From the NCBI GenBank assembly GCA_900759575.1, contig CAAEVU010000074.1, forward strand, positions 1 to 12,655: a stretch of DNA of 12,655 bases. The letters are read 5' to 3'. The notes under the pieces are model-generated. The model saw only the letters and a list, made by a program, of their open reading frames with translations. It was not told the origin of the DNA and searched no databases. The stretch's first letter is position 1, and each line of letters opens with the position of its first letter. Origin of the DNA: Clostridia bacterium (GTDB lineage Bacteria; Bacillota; Clostridia; Oscillospirales; Acutalibacteraceae). Shown here piece by piece: positions 5,303 through 12,612 of this stretch. The position numbers and the translations under genes are program-made.

Positions 5303-7177
5303 TTGAATATTCGGGAAATTGCAAAACTGGCAGGCGTATCAATTTCTACGGTTTCAAAAGTCTTAAATAAAAAAGACCAAGCTATCAGTGAAGAAACCCG
5401 TCAAAAAGTATTGTCTGTGATGAAGGAGAATCATTATCAGGCATACTCCGGTTCCCGATTTCCCATGCGACCACATTCGTTCTTGCTGGGAGCGGTCATC
5501 TATAAGCGGCCCGGTATGGATCTTTTCTTGGAAGCGTTGATGAAAACAGCTTCCCAGGCAGGATATTCTGTCATTGCCCGCTTTGCTCAAACTCCGGAAG
5601 AAGAACAGTCCTGTTTGGATGCGTTGGAAGGGTACCCATTGGATGGGTTCATTCTTTGCCGTACACAGGGTTCTACTTTGGATATAGGGAAACGCTTCCA
5701 TGGGATTCCCTGTTGTGCTTTAGATTTTAGTAAACGTCTGTCTCAGACGATGCCAGGGATAGATTTTGAACAGTTTGGCAGACAGGCCACAGAGATTTTA
5801 GTCCGGCGTAAACACAAGAGGATTTTTTGTGTGGTGCATGGAAAATCTGAGGAAGAAGATCTGTTTGTGGAAGGGTTCCAAAAGTGTCTTGCACTGCATC
5901 ATTTGCCATTTACAGCTAATCAAGTATGCCGGTATGAAATGGCAGGGCTTTCCACAAAAATGCTGTTTGAGAATACAGCGGCCTTGTGTTACGACACAGA
6001 GCTGGCAGGGAAAGTATATCAGGAGGCGTTTCGAAAGAACCGGAAAATTCCAAAATATTTATCCCTGCTCAGTTTGGGAGAAGAGGGTCCAAAAGGATTT
6101 TTTCCAAAATTGGCCACAATCCCCCTGCCTTTTGGAGAAATGGCGGAACAAGCCTGCCTGCGTGTGATTCAACAAATTGAAGATCCCAGTTCACCCCTTT
6201 CACCTTGGAAGGCTCCCGCTTTCCGTTTAGAGGAAGGAGAAAGTCTGGAATTGCCCTCTAATGAACGGGGAAGGAAATTGGTAGTGGTGGGATCAATCAA
6301 TATGGATACCACGATTGCTTTGGAAACATTTCCGCGAATAGGGCAAACGGCTATTTCCAATTCTAGAATTTTGTGTCCTGGAGGAAAAGGCCTCAACCAA
6401 GCGGTGGCTGTGGCCAAATTGGAAGGCTCGGCTGTTTTGATTGGCAAGATGGGAAAGGATTACGCTGGAAGTGAGATTTGGGATCATCTTCAATCCAATG
6501 GTGTCAATATGGAATATGTACGCCGTACCTCCCGGGACTCCACTGGGAATGCTTATATATGTGTTCAGGAAGACGGCGAAAGCGGCATCATGGTATACAA
6601 CGGAGCCAATGATTTGTTGACCTCGGAAGAAATTCGAGAGAGTGAAGGCGCTTTTGAGGGAGCAGAGTACTGTTTGCTTTCTACAGAGTTGGATTTGAAT
6701 GTAATAGAGACAGCGGCGCAAATCGCTTGGGAAAGGAAGGTGAAAATTATCATCAAGCCAGCTGCTGTAGACCGAATCAGTGATAGCCTATTGCAGAAAA
6801 CGGAAATTTTCTTGCCCAACGAACGGGAAAGTGCGCTGTTGTGTCCCGAAAAGAAACATTATGAAGACCAAGCAGCCTATTTCCTGGAAAAAGGGGCAAA
6901 GCAAGTAATTGTTACACTGGGCTATAAAGGGTGCTATTGGACCGATGGGAAACACAGTGAATTGTTTCCAGCAGCGGACTTTGAAACGGTGGATTCCACC
7001 GGTGCTGCGGACGCATTCATTGCTGCCTTGGCAGTGTGCCTGACAAAGGGATTGGCTATGCGCGAGTCCATTGAAAGAGCCACTGTGGCAGCAGGTTTTT
7101 CCACCACAAAGTGGGGTGTTACCGACGCTATGATCGATCGGGACACGTTAGAGTTTTTATGCTCCACACGAAAATAA
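5303..7177 (+). CDS. LacI-family regulator fused to a PfkB/ribokinase domain (624 aa)
   Basis: Three modules are visible. Residues 1-46 are a LacI helix-turn-helix (IREIAKLAGVSISTVSKVLN). Residues about 60-315 are a periplasmic-binding-like sugar sensor (LLGAVIYKRPGMD..., PLDGFILCR, GIPCCALDF). Residues about 325-624 are a PfkB carbohydrate kinase of the ribokinase subgroup: sugar-site GSINMD (330-335), GGKGLNQA (360-367) and the active-site segment DSTGAADAF (564-572). The catalytic base Asp570 is present, but the usual GAGD anion hole reads GAAD. LacI regulators normally run about 330-340 aa and ribokinases about 300 aa, so this is a full-length fusion in one uninterrupted frame. The start is a TTG with AAAGGAAG at 5287-5294; no ATG fits, and the LacI N-terminus begins here. 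It leads the operon, behind a strong promoter and a palindrome it probably binds. Whether the kinase acts catalytically or as a sensor is open. Confidence 0.92.
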   Translation: MNIREIAKLAGVSISTVSKVLNKKDQAISEETRQKVLSVMKENHYQAYSGSRFPMRPHSFLLGAVIYKRPGMDLFLEALMKTASQAGYSVIARFAQTPEEEQSCLDALEGYPLDGFILCRTQGSTLDIGKRFHGIPCCALDFSKRLSQTMPGIDFEQFGRQATEILVRRKHKRIFCVVHGKSEEEDLFVEGFQKCLALHHLPFTANQVCRYEMAGLSTKMLFENTAALCYDTELAGKVYQEAFRKNRKIPKYLSLLSLGEEGPKGFFPKLATIPLPFGEMAEQACLRVIQQIEDPSSPLSPWKAPAFRLEEGESLELPSNERGRKLVVVGSINMDTTIALETFPRIGQTAISNSRILCPGGKGLNQAVAVAKLEGSAVLIGKMGKDYAGSEIWDHLQSNGVNMEYVRRTSRDSTGNAYICVQEDGESGIMVYNGANDLLTSEEIRESEGAFEGAEYCLLSTELDLNVIETAAQIAWERKVKIIIKPAAVDRISDSLLQKTEIFLPNERESALLCPEKKHYEDQAAYFLEKGAKQVIVTLGYKGCYWTDGKHSELFPAADFETVDSTGAADAFIAALAVCLTKGLAMRESIERATVAAGFSTTKWGVTDAMIDRDTLEFLCSTRK

Positions 7178-7210
7178 TTGGAAGCGACCATTCTTAGGAG
7201 GAATAGGGTT

Positions 7211-8557
7211 ATGAAAAGATTTTTAGCAATGTTCTTGGCGCTAGCGCTGTTATCTACAGTGCTGTTTGGCTGCTCAAGCAGCGGAGACCAGAAAGATGCT
7301 TCTGAAGGAAGCAATACTGCAACAGGAGACCAATCCCAAGCCAGTAAAGAGGGAACTTCTTCTGATGAAAACACCGGTGAACCTGTGACGATCCAGGTGG
7401 CTGTCAGTGGCAGCGCCCAGGAAATCGATATTCACCAGCAGAAGTTTGACCTGTACATGAAAGAACATCCCAATGTGACCATCGAGCCCATTGATATTGG
7501 TTCCGAACGTTTTCAGAAGTTGATGACTTTGATCAGTTCTGGCACGGCTCCGGATATCATCTACATCAATGAATGGTGCTATTCTCTGGCATACAGGAAT
7601 GTTTTGCTAAGTCTGGATGATTACATCGCAAATGATTCTGATTTCGATTTGGGTGAATATCCTGAGTCCCTTTTAACTCCCTTGCGGTACGAAGACAAAT
7701 TATATGCCTTGCCCCAGGAAGTATCCCCCTTTGTAATTTACTATAACAAGGATATGTTTAATGCTGCCGGTGTGAAGCTCCCCACGGACGACTGGACTGT
7801 GGATGATTTCTACGCTGCTGCAAAAGCATTGACCAATCCTGAGAAGAAAGTTTATGGATACCGTCATCCTGGCGCATGGGCCGATCAGGTTTTGGGATGG
7901 TTCTCCCGTGCAGGTGTAGAATACGATATTAGTGGCACCGAGGTCAAAGGACTGGATACTCCCGAGGCGTTGAATGCGTTGAAGTTCCTGTACAACCTTG
8001 TAGTGGTGGATGAACTTTCTCCTAACCCTGCTGCATTGACGGCTATGGGCAACGGTGCAGATGCTATGTTCCGCAATCAGACTGTAGCGATGGAGTCCGC
8101 TGGTCTATGGCAGCTTCCCACCTATAAGGCAGACCCATTACCCTTCGAGTGGGATGTAGTCCGGATGCCCATCGACAAAAATCAGAAAACAAAAGCCGGC
8201 ATTTTGAACTGGGGCATTTCCAGTGCTTCCAAGAACCCGGACCAGGCATGGGACCTGTTAAAATTCCTGGTTGGTCCTGAAGGAATGCGTATCGTTGCCG
8301 AAAACAATATGGCTTTGCCCGCCAGCACCGATGAAGCAGCCAACCAGATTGTGCTGGATACTCATTTCCCGGAAAATGTAAAAGCATTTGTGGATTCTGT
8401 ACCGGATGTTGATATGACCGATCAGCTGTCCATTTACCGTACGGAAGTGAACACCAAACTGCAGGAAATCGTGGACGAAATGCTGATTGGTGAAAGCACG
8501 CCCGAAGAAACTCAGCAGAAGCTTATTACGGAGATCAACGCGATTTTGGCAGGATAA
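7211..8557 (+). CDS. Sugar ABC transporter solute-binding lipoprotein (448 aa)
   Basis: An extracytoplasmic binding protein of family 1 (MalE-like, CUT1 class) that captures the imported sugar and delivers it to the two permeases downstream. It has a lipoprotein signal peptide (KRF, hydrophobic residues 4-19, lipobox LFGC with Cys21) and a Ser/Gly/Asp-rich linker to about residue 60. The binding fold follows, with VTIQVAVSG, the family signature region SSGTAPDIIYINEW, PQEVSPFVIYYNKDMF, and later WDLLKFLVGPEGMRIVAENNMALPAS. The ATG at 7211 has AGGAGG 9 nt upstream. A TTG at 7178 in the same frame would destroy the signal peptide. It follows the LacI-kinase stop by 33 nt. The length is usual for oligosaccharide or glycoside binders and clearly longer than ribose-type (CUT2) binders. 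The ligand is not deducible. Confidence 0.93.
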   Translation: MKRFLAMFLALALLSTVLFGCSSSGDQKDASEGSNTATGDQSQASKEGTSSDENTGEPVTIQVAVSGSAQEIDIHQQKFDLYMKEHPNVTIEPIDIGSERFQKLMTLISSGTAPDIIYINEWCYSLAYRNVLLSLDDYIANDSDFDLGEYPESLLTPLRYEDKLYALPQEVSPFVIYYNKDMFNAAGVKLPTDDWTVDDFYAAAKALTNPEKKVYGYRHPGAWADQVLGWFSRAGVEYDISGTEVKGLDTPEALNALKFLYNLVVVDELSPNPAALTAMGNGADAMFRNQTVAMESAGLWQLPTYKADPLPFEWDVVRMPIDKNQKTKAGILNWGISSASKNPDQAWDLLKFLVGPEGMRIVAENNMALPASTDEAANQIVLDTHFPENVKAFVDSVPDVDMTDQLSIYRTEVNTKLQEIVDEMLIGESTPEETQQKLITEINAILAG

Positions 8558-8585
8558 GCTCAGTAGCGCAATAAGTAAGAAGGAG

Positions 8586-8622
8586 AAAAGGAACTTTTAT
8601 CCGGGAAATAAAAGTTCCTTTT
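8586..8622 (+). terminator. Intercistronic hairpin/attenuator after the binding-protein gene
   Basis: AAAAGGAACTTTTAT (8586-8600) pairs perfectly with ATAAAAGTTCCTTTT (8608-8622) around a 7-nt loop and is followed by a T-rich TTTCTTT run. It lies about 28 nt after the binding-protein stop and about 52 nt before the first permease start. No strong promoter is visible between them, so it most likely causes partial termination or protects the upstream mRNA, giving excess binding protein over permease. Confidence 0.78.
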
Positions 8623-8674
8623 TCTTTCGAAAACACAAAGAGAATCTTTTTATTCGATTGAGGTGAAATGAAGT

Positions 8675-9574
8675 ATGGAGGCGAAAAGTTCCGTAAAGAA
8701 GAGAAAGCCGCTAGGCGCCAATGAGACTTTTTGGGGATATTTGTTTCTGCTGCCTGTAATTATCGGATTTTTGGTGTTTACCATTTTCCCTGTGGTCATG
8801 TCCTTGTATTATAGTTTCACAAACTATGATGGCGTAACGCCCCCGAAATTTATCGGGTTGCAAAACTACATAGATCTGTTTACAAACGGCGACTTTGGCA
8901 GTGCTCTTTGGCACACGGTGTATTTCACCATTGGAACAGTTCCTCTGGGGGTTATCCTTTCTGTTTTGGTGGCAGTATTGTTGAATCAAAAAATCCGTGG
9001 GCTGAATATATACAAGTCCGCTTTCTTTATTCCGGTAATCGTGTCGTATACTTCCATTGCAATGGTGTGGCAATGGCTGTATAACGAGGATTTCGGTTTG
9101 ATCAACTCTGCGTTGGCGTCTTTGGGATTGCCTCAGCCGCCATGGTTGACAAGCAGTGCGTGGGCGATGCCTTCTGTCATTATCATGAGTATATGGAAAA
9201 GCCTGGGATTCAATTCTGTGATTCTTCTTGCAGGTGTGCAAGGGGTGTCCTCAGCTGTTTATGAAGCAGCGGATATTGACGGCGCCAATGTGGTTCAGAA
9301 ATTTTTCCGTATCACACTGCCCATGCTCAAACCGACGATCATGTTTGTGACCATCATCAGCATGATCAACTCTTTCCAGGCTTTTGATCAGATTTATATT
9401 ATGACAAAAGGTGGACCCGGAACGGCTACACAGGTGGTAAGCTATTTGATTTACATGAATGCGTTCCAATATTTCAAACAGGGATATGCTTCTGCAATGG
9501 CCTATATATTGTTTATCATTATTTTTGTGGCAAGTATTATTCAGCTCAAACTGAGCGAGCGGGATAACGCGTAG
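8675..9574 (+). CDS. Sugar ABC transporter permease, MalF-like (299 aa)
   Basis: One of the two membrane subunits of a CUT1 importer. About six hydrophobic segments are visible (roughly residues 22-47, 80-104, 112-134, 163-190, 220-245 and 270-292). The cytoplasmic EAA loop that contacts the ATPase is clear: EAADIDGANVVQKFFRITLP (197-216), with the conserved EAA, the DG and the closing LP. The cytoplasmic N-terminal tail is basic. The length is typical for bacteria whose MalF lacks the large periplasmic insert of E. coli. The ATG at 8675 has AGGTGA (8661-8666) 8 nt upstream. The gene follows the intercistronic hairpin, and its stop TAG is embedded in the ribosome binding site of the next permease, so the two are tightly coupled. 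Confidence 0.93.
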   Translation: MEAKSSVKKRKPLGANETFWGYLFLLPVIIGFLVFTIFPVVMSLYYSFTNYDGVTPPKFIGLQNYIDLFTNGDFGSALWHTVYFTIGTVPLGVILSVLVAVLLNQKIRGLNIYKSAFFIPVIVSYTSIAMVWQWLYNEDFGLINSALASLGLPQPPWLTSSAWAMPSVIIMSIWKSLGFNSVILLAGVQGVSSAVYEAADIDGANVVQKFFRITLPMLKPTIMFVTIISMINSFQAFDQIYIMTKGGPGTATQVVSYLIYMNAFQYFKQGYASAMAYILFIIIFVASIIQLKLSERDNA

Positions 9575-9586
9575 GAGGTGGAGACA

Positions 9587-10444
9587 TTGGAAAGAACGTT
9601 ATCGCAAAAGCGGAAAGGCCGGAGTAAAAAGATTTTCTTTCGGGTGCTGGTGCATGTAATTTTGATCCTGTGCTCCATCACTATGCTGGTGCCATTTTTA
9701 TGGATGATATCCAGCTCTCTAAAAGATCTGGATGAATTGTTTGCAGTTCCCCCGGTTTGGATTCCTAAACACATCGCTTGGGAAAACTATGTGTATATGT
9801 TCGAACAGGCTCCCTGGGTGACTTATTTTATCAATACAGCAATTATCACAGTGTTTACGATTTTAGGTCAGTTGATCACTTGTTCCATGGCTGCATATGC
9901 TTTTGCAAGGCTGAAATTCAAAGGGAGAAACTTGATCTTTATCATTTACCTCGGAACCATGATGATTCCCTTCCAAGTGGTGATGATCCCTCAATTTCAG
10001 ATTATCAAAATGCTGGGATTGATCGACAACATTTGGTCTCTGGTCATTATCGGTATTTTCAATGCGTTTGGTACGTTTTTGCTCAGGCAGTTTTTCCTGA
10101 CATTGCCCCGGGAACTGGAAGAGGCTGCCATGATCGATGGTTGCAGTTATCCGCGTATTTTCTGGGAAGTGATCTTGAAAAACTCCAAGCCTGCGCTGAT
10201 GACCTTGGTGATCTTTACCTTTATGAATACTTGGAATGATTTCCTCAGACCCTTGATTTTCCTAAATAACCAGGAGAACTGGACTTTGTCCATGGGCCTT
10301 GCCAAATTCCAAGGAACCTATGTGACCCAGTGGAACCAAATGATGGCCGGTGCACTAATTTCCATGTTGTCGATTTTGGTCGTCTACATGTTTGCCCAGA
10401 AATATTTCGTGCAGGGAATTGTGATGAGTGGCATTAAAGACTAA
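9587..10444 (+). CDS. Sugar ABC transporter permease, MalG-like (285 aa)
   Basis: Second membrane subunit of the CUT1 importer. It has a basic cytoplasmic N-terminus (QKRKGRSKK), about six membrane segments, and the EAA loop EEAAMIDGCSYPRIFWEVIL near residues 178-197, with EAA and the DG conserved. The C-terminus FVQGIVMSGIKD matches the usual MalG-type ending (GxxxGAxK). I place the start at the TTG at 9587, because AGGAGG (9573-9578) lies 8 nt upstream. A GTG at 9578 is in frame but is itself part of that ribosome binding site. The gene is separated from the upstream permease by a dozen bases. No ATP-binding subunit follows, so the complex probably uses a shared MsmK/UgpC-type ATPase encoded elsewhere, as is common in Firmicutes. 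Confidence 0.92.
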   Translation: MERTLSQKRKGRSKKIFFRVLVHVILILCSITMLVPFLWMISSSLKDLDELFAVPPVWIPKHIAWENYVYMFEQAPWVTYFINTAIITVFTILGQLITCSMAAYAFARLKFKGRNLIFIIYLGTMMIPFQVVMIPQFQIIKMLGLIDNIWSLVIIGIFNAFGTFLLRQFFLTLPRELEEAAMIDGCSYPRIFWEVILKNSKPALMTLVIFTFMNTWNDFLRPLIFLNNQENWTLSMGLAKFQGTYVTQWNQMMAGALISMLSILVVYMFAQKYFVQGIVMSGIKD

Positions 10445-10468
10445 AAATAGGAGATGAAAATCTCATTT
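10445..10468 (+). other. Short intercistronic stem-loop
   Basis: GAGAT-GAAA-ATCTC (10451-10464), extended by AAAT/ATTT across a 2-nt bulge, lies between the second permease and the glycohydrolase gene. There is no U-tract directly after the stem, so it is not a standard terminator. It might tune mRNA processing or stability, or it may have no role. Confidence 0.35.
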
Positions 10469-10485
10469 GGGAAGGAGAGAACAGT

Positions 10486-12612
10486 ATGAAACTACCGGAG
10501 AATTATATGGAGCGCGTATATGCCGGATGGCTTGGCAAAGTCATTGGCATTCGCCTGGGAGCGGCTGTGGAAGGCTGGACATACGATAAAATCCAGCGGG
10601 TGTTTGGGGGACTGGGGAATTACCCTGCCCAATATAAAAACTTTGCAGCCGATGACGACAGTAACGGACCTTTGTTTTTTATTCGAGCTTTGGAGGACTG
10701 TAAGGATTTCCGTCAGTTTTCCTCTCAGGATGTGGCTCAGGCGCTTCTCAATTACGCCCCGTTTGAGCACGGCTTTTTCTGGTGGGGTGGATATGGCATC
10801 TCAACGGAACACACGGCGTATTTGAATTTGCGCAATGGCATACCCGCGCCCCGCAGCGGCAGTGTGGAACAAAATGGTTCCACCATGGCCGAGCAGATTG
10901 GCGGCCAGATCTTCATCGATCCTTGGGGGCTTGTGTCTCCGGGAAATCCCCATCAGGCAGCGGAGTTGGCAGAAAAAGCCGCCAGTGTCACCCATGGCGG
11001 AAACGGAGTGTGGGGCGGCGTGTATGTTGCGTGCGCCATCAGCTTGGCTTTTGTGGAACCCGATCTGGAAAAAGTGTTGGAGAAAGCCTTGGCGTATATT
11101 CCAGAAAATTGTGAGTATGCCAAAGTGGTCCGAGCTGTCACCGCATATTATAAGGAACACCCGGATAACTGGCGGGATTGCTTCCAGTATATCTACGAAA
11201 ACTTTGGCTATGACAAGTATCCGGGAAATTGCCATATTATTCCCAATGCAGCGGTGATGATTCTTTCCATGCTGTATGGAAAAGGGGATTTTACAAAAAC
11301 TCTTTGTATTTGTAACATGTGTGGATGGGATACGGATTGCAATGTGGGCAATGTTGGGTGTATTATGGGGGTACACTGTGGCATTGAGGGAATCGATTAT
11401 GATAAGTGGCGCAAGCCGATCAACGATTTCCTGGCATGTTCCAGCGTGGTGCCATCCCTGAATGCCATGGACGTGCCTTACGGCGCCAGCTATTTTGCAA
11501 AGATGGCATATCTTTTGGCGGAAGAATCCCCGGAAAAACCTTGGGACACTCTTCTGGAAGAACGGTTGGATAGCTGTCATTTTGAGTATCCTGGCAGCAC
11601 CCATGCCATCCGCAGCCGTGGAAATGGTATGTGCCATATCCGCAATACCGACGAGCAAGCCTATACAGGCAGCAGATCTTTGAAATTGATTTCCAACGGG
11701 ATGGAGTCAGGGGAAGAATGCTATTTCTATAAGCAAACATACTATGGCCCGGAGGATTTCAGCGATTCCCGGTATGATCCCTTCTTTTCACCGCTGGTGT
11801 ATCCGGGACAAACCTTGCATCTCAGTGTGATGCCCGTGCCTTGTGAAAGCATGGAGTTCACCGCCCAGATCTACGCCAAAAATGGAGCCACCGGCCAGTA
11901 TGTCCGAGGAGAGAAAGTGGCTGCTGACGGCGCTTGGCACCAGTTGAGCCTGACCATTCCAGGTGGCGTGTCGGGGTACATTCAGGAAGTGGGCGTGATC
12001 TTGTGTGGAAAAGCAGGAGGTTTTGCCCAAGGCGAGTTGGTAGCATATCTGGATGACCTGTATGTAGAAGGGGAACCCGACTACAAGTTGGACTTTGCCG
12101 GAATGAAGCTGGAGTGTTGGAATGGGCTGCATCAGGAAGTCCCCCAATTTGCCCGGCTAAAAGGCCACACCTATTTGGAAGGACCGTATCTCAGCCTTTC
12201 CTGTGCAGATTTTGGAGAGATGTATACGGGACACCATCTGTGGAAAAATTATGCCCTTTCCTGTACACTTAAGCCTGTGACAGGGGAGATCCACTTGATC
12301 CAGGCAAGAGTGCAAGGGGCAATGCGCAGCTACGCCGCAGGTTTTTACGGCAATGGAAAAGTGGCGCTCCTGAAAAATGAAAATGGCTATAGTGCATTGG
12401 AAGAAAGGGAATTCCCATGGGAAGCGGGCAAAGAATACCGCTTGACCTTGTCGGTGCAAGGGGATGAGATCACCTTGAGTATGGACGGGAACCAGCTTTT
12501 AAAGTGGAAGGACCAGGAACCTTTGAAGCAAGGATGCGCAGGAATTGCCGTCCAAAAGGGGAGTCACTGCCTGTATTGCGATTGGGAGGTAAGGAGTCTG
12601 GAATCGGTATGA
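10486..12612 (+). CDS. ADP-ribosylglycohydrolase-family protein with C-terminal carbohydrate-binding-like domains (708 aa)
   Basis: Residues about 1-345 match the ADP-ribosylglycohydrolase fold (COG1397/PF03747, from memory). They carry the N-terminal glycine-rich segment ending in a glutamate (GIRLGAAVEG, Glu29), the acidic metal motif DDDSN (56-60, in the TDDT position), SVTHGGNGVWGG (168-178), and the second acidic motif GWDTDCN (280-286, in the GGDTDT position). The family removes ribosyl groups from acceptors using two metal ions. Two beta-rich stretches follow: about 372-530 resembles a jelly-roll carbohydrate-binding module (SRSLKLISNG, AWHQLSLTIPG, AYLDDLYVEG), and about 535-705 resembles a LamG/DUF1080-like sandwich (AGKEYRLTLSVQGDEITLSMDGNQLLKW). 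No signal peptide is visible, so it should act in the cytoplasm on imported substrate. The ATG has AAGGAGAG about 7 nt upstream. The next kinase gene overlaps its stop by 4 nt. The substrate is unknown; a riboside or other furanoside is my inference. Confidence 0.85.
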   Translation: MKLPENYMERVYAGWLGKVIGIRLGAAVEGWTYDKIQRVFGGLGNYPAQYKNFAADDDSNGPLFFIRALEDCKDFRQFSSQDVAQALLNYAPFEHGFFWWGGYGISTEHTAYLNLRNGIPAPRSGSVEQNGSTMAEQIGGQIFIDPWGLVSPGNPHQAAELAEKAASVTHGGNGVWGGVYVACAISLAFVEPDLEKVLEKALAYIPENCEYAKVVRAVTAYYKEHPDNWRDCFQYIYENFGYDKYPGNCHIIPNAAVMILSMLYGKGDFTKTLCICNMCGWDTDCNVGNVGCIMGVHCGIEGIDYDKWRKPINDFLACSSVVPSLNAMDVPYGASYFAKMAYLLAEESPEKPWDTLLEERLDSCHFEYPGSTHAIRSRGNGMCHIRNTDEQAYTGSRSLKLISNGMESGEECYFYKQTYYGPEDFSDSRYDPFFSPLVYPGQTLHLSVMPVPCESMEFTAQIYAKNGATGQYVRGEKVAADGAWHQLSLTIPGGVSGYIQEVGVILCGKAGGFAQGELVAYLDDLYVEGEPDYKLDFAGMKLECWNGLHQEVPQFARLKGHTYLEGPYLSLSCADFGEMYTGHHLWKNYALSCTLKPVTGEIHLIQARVQGAMRSYAAGFYGNGKVALLKNENGYSALEEREFPWEAGKEYRLTLSVQGDEITLSMDGNQLLKWKDQEPLKQGCAGIAVQKGSHCLYCDWEVRSLESV

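Noticed and set aside
10801..11658. Minus-strand open frame of 285 codons inside the glycohydrolase gene
   Set aside because: It is complementary to the conserved ADP-ribosylglycohydrolase motifs. The translation is rich in His, Ile and Cys with no family signature, as expected for a shadow frame.
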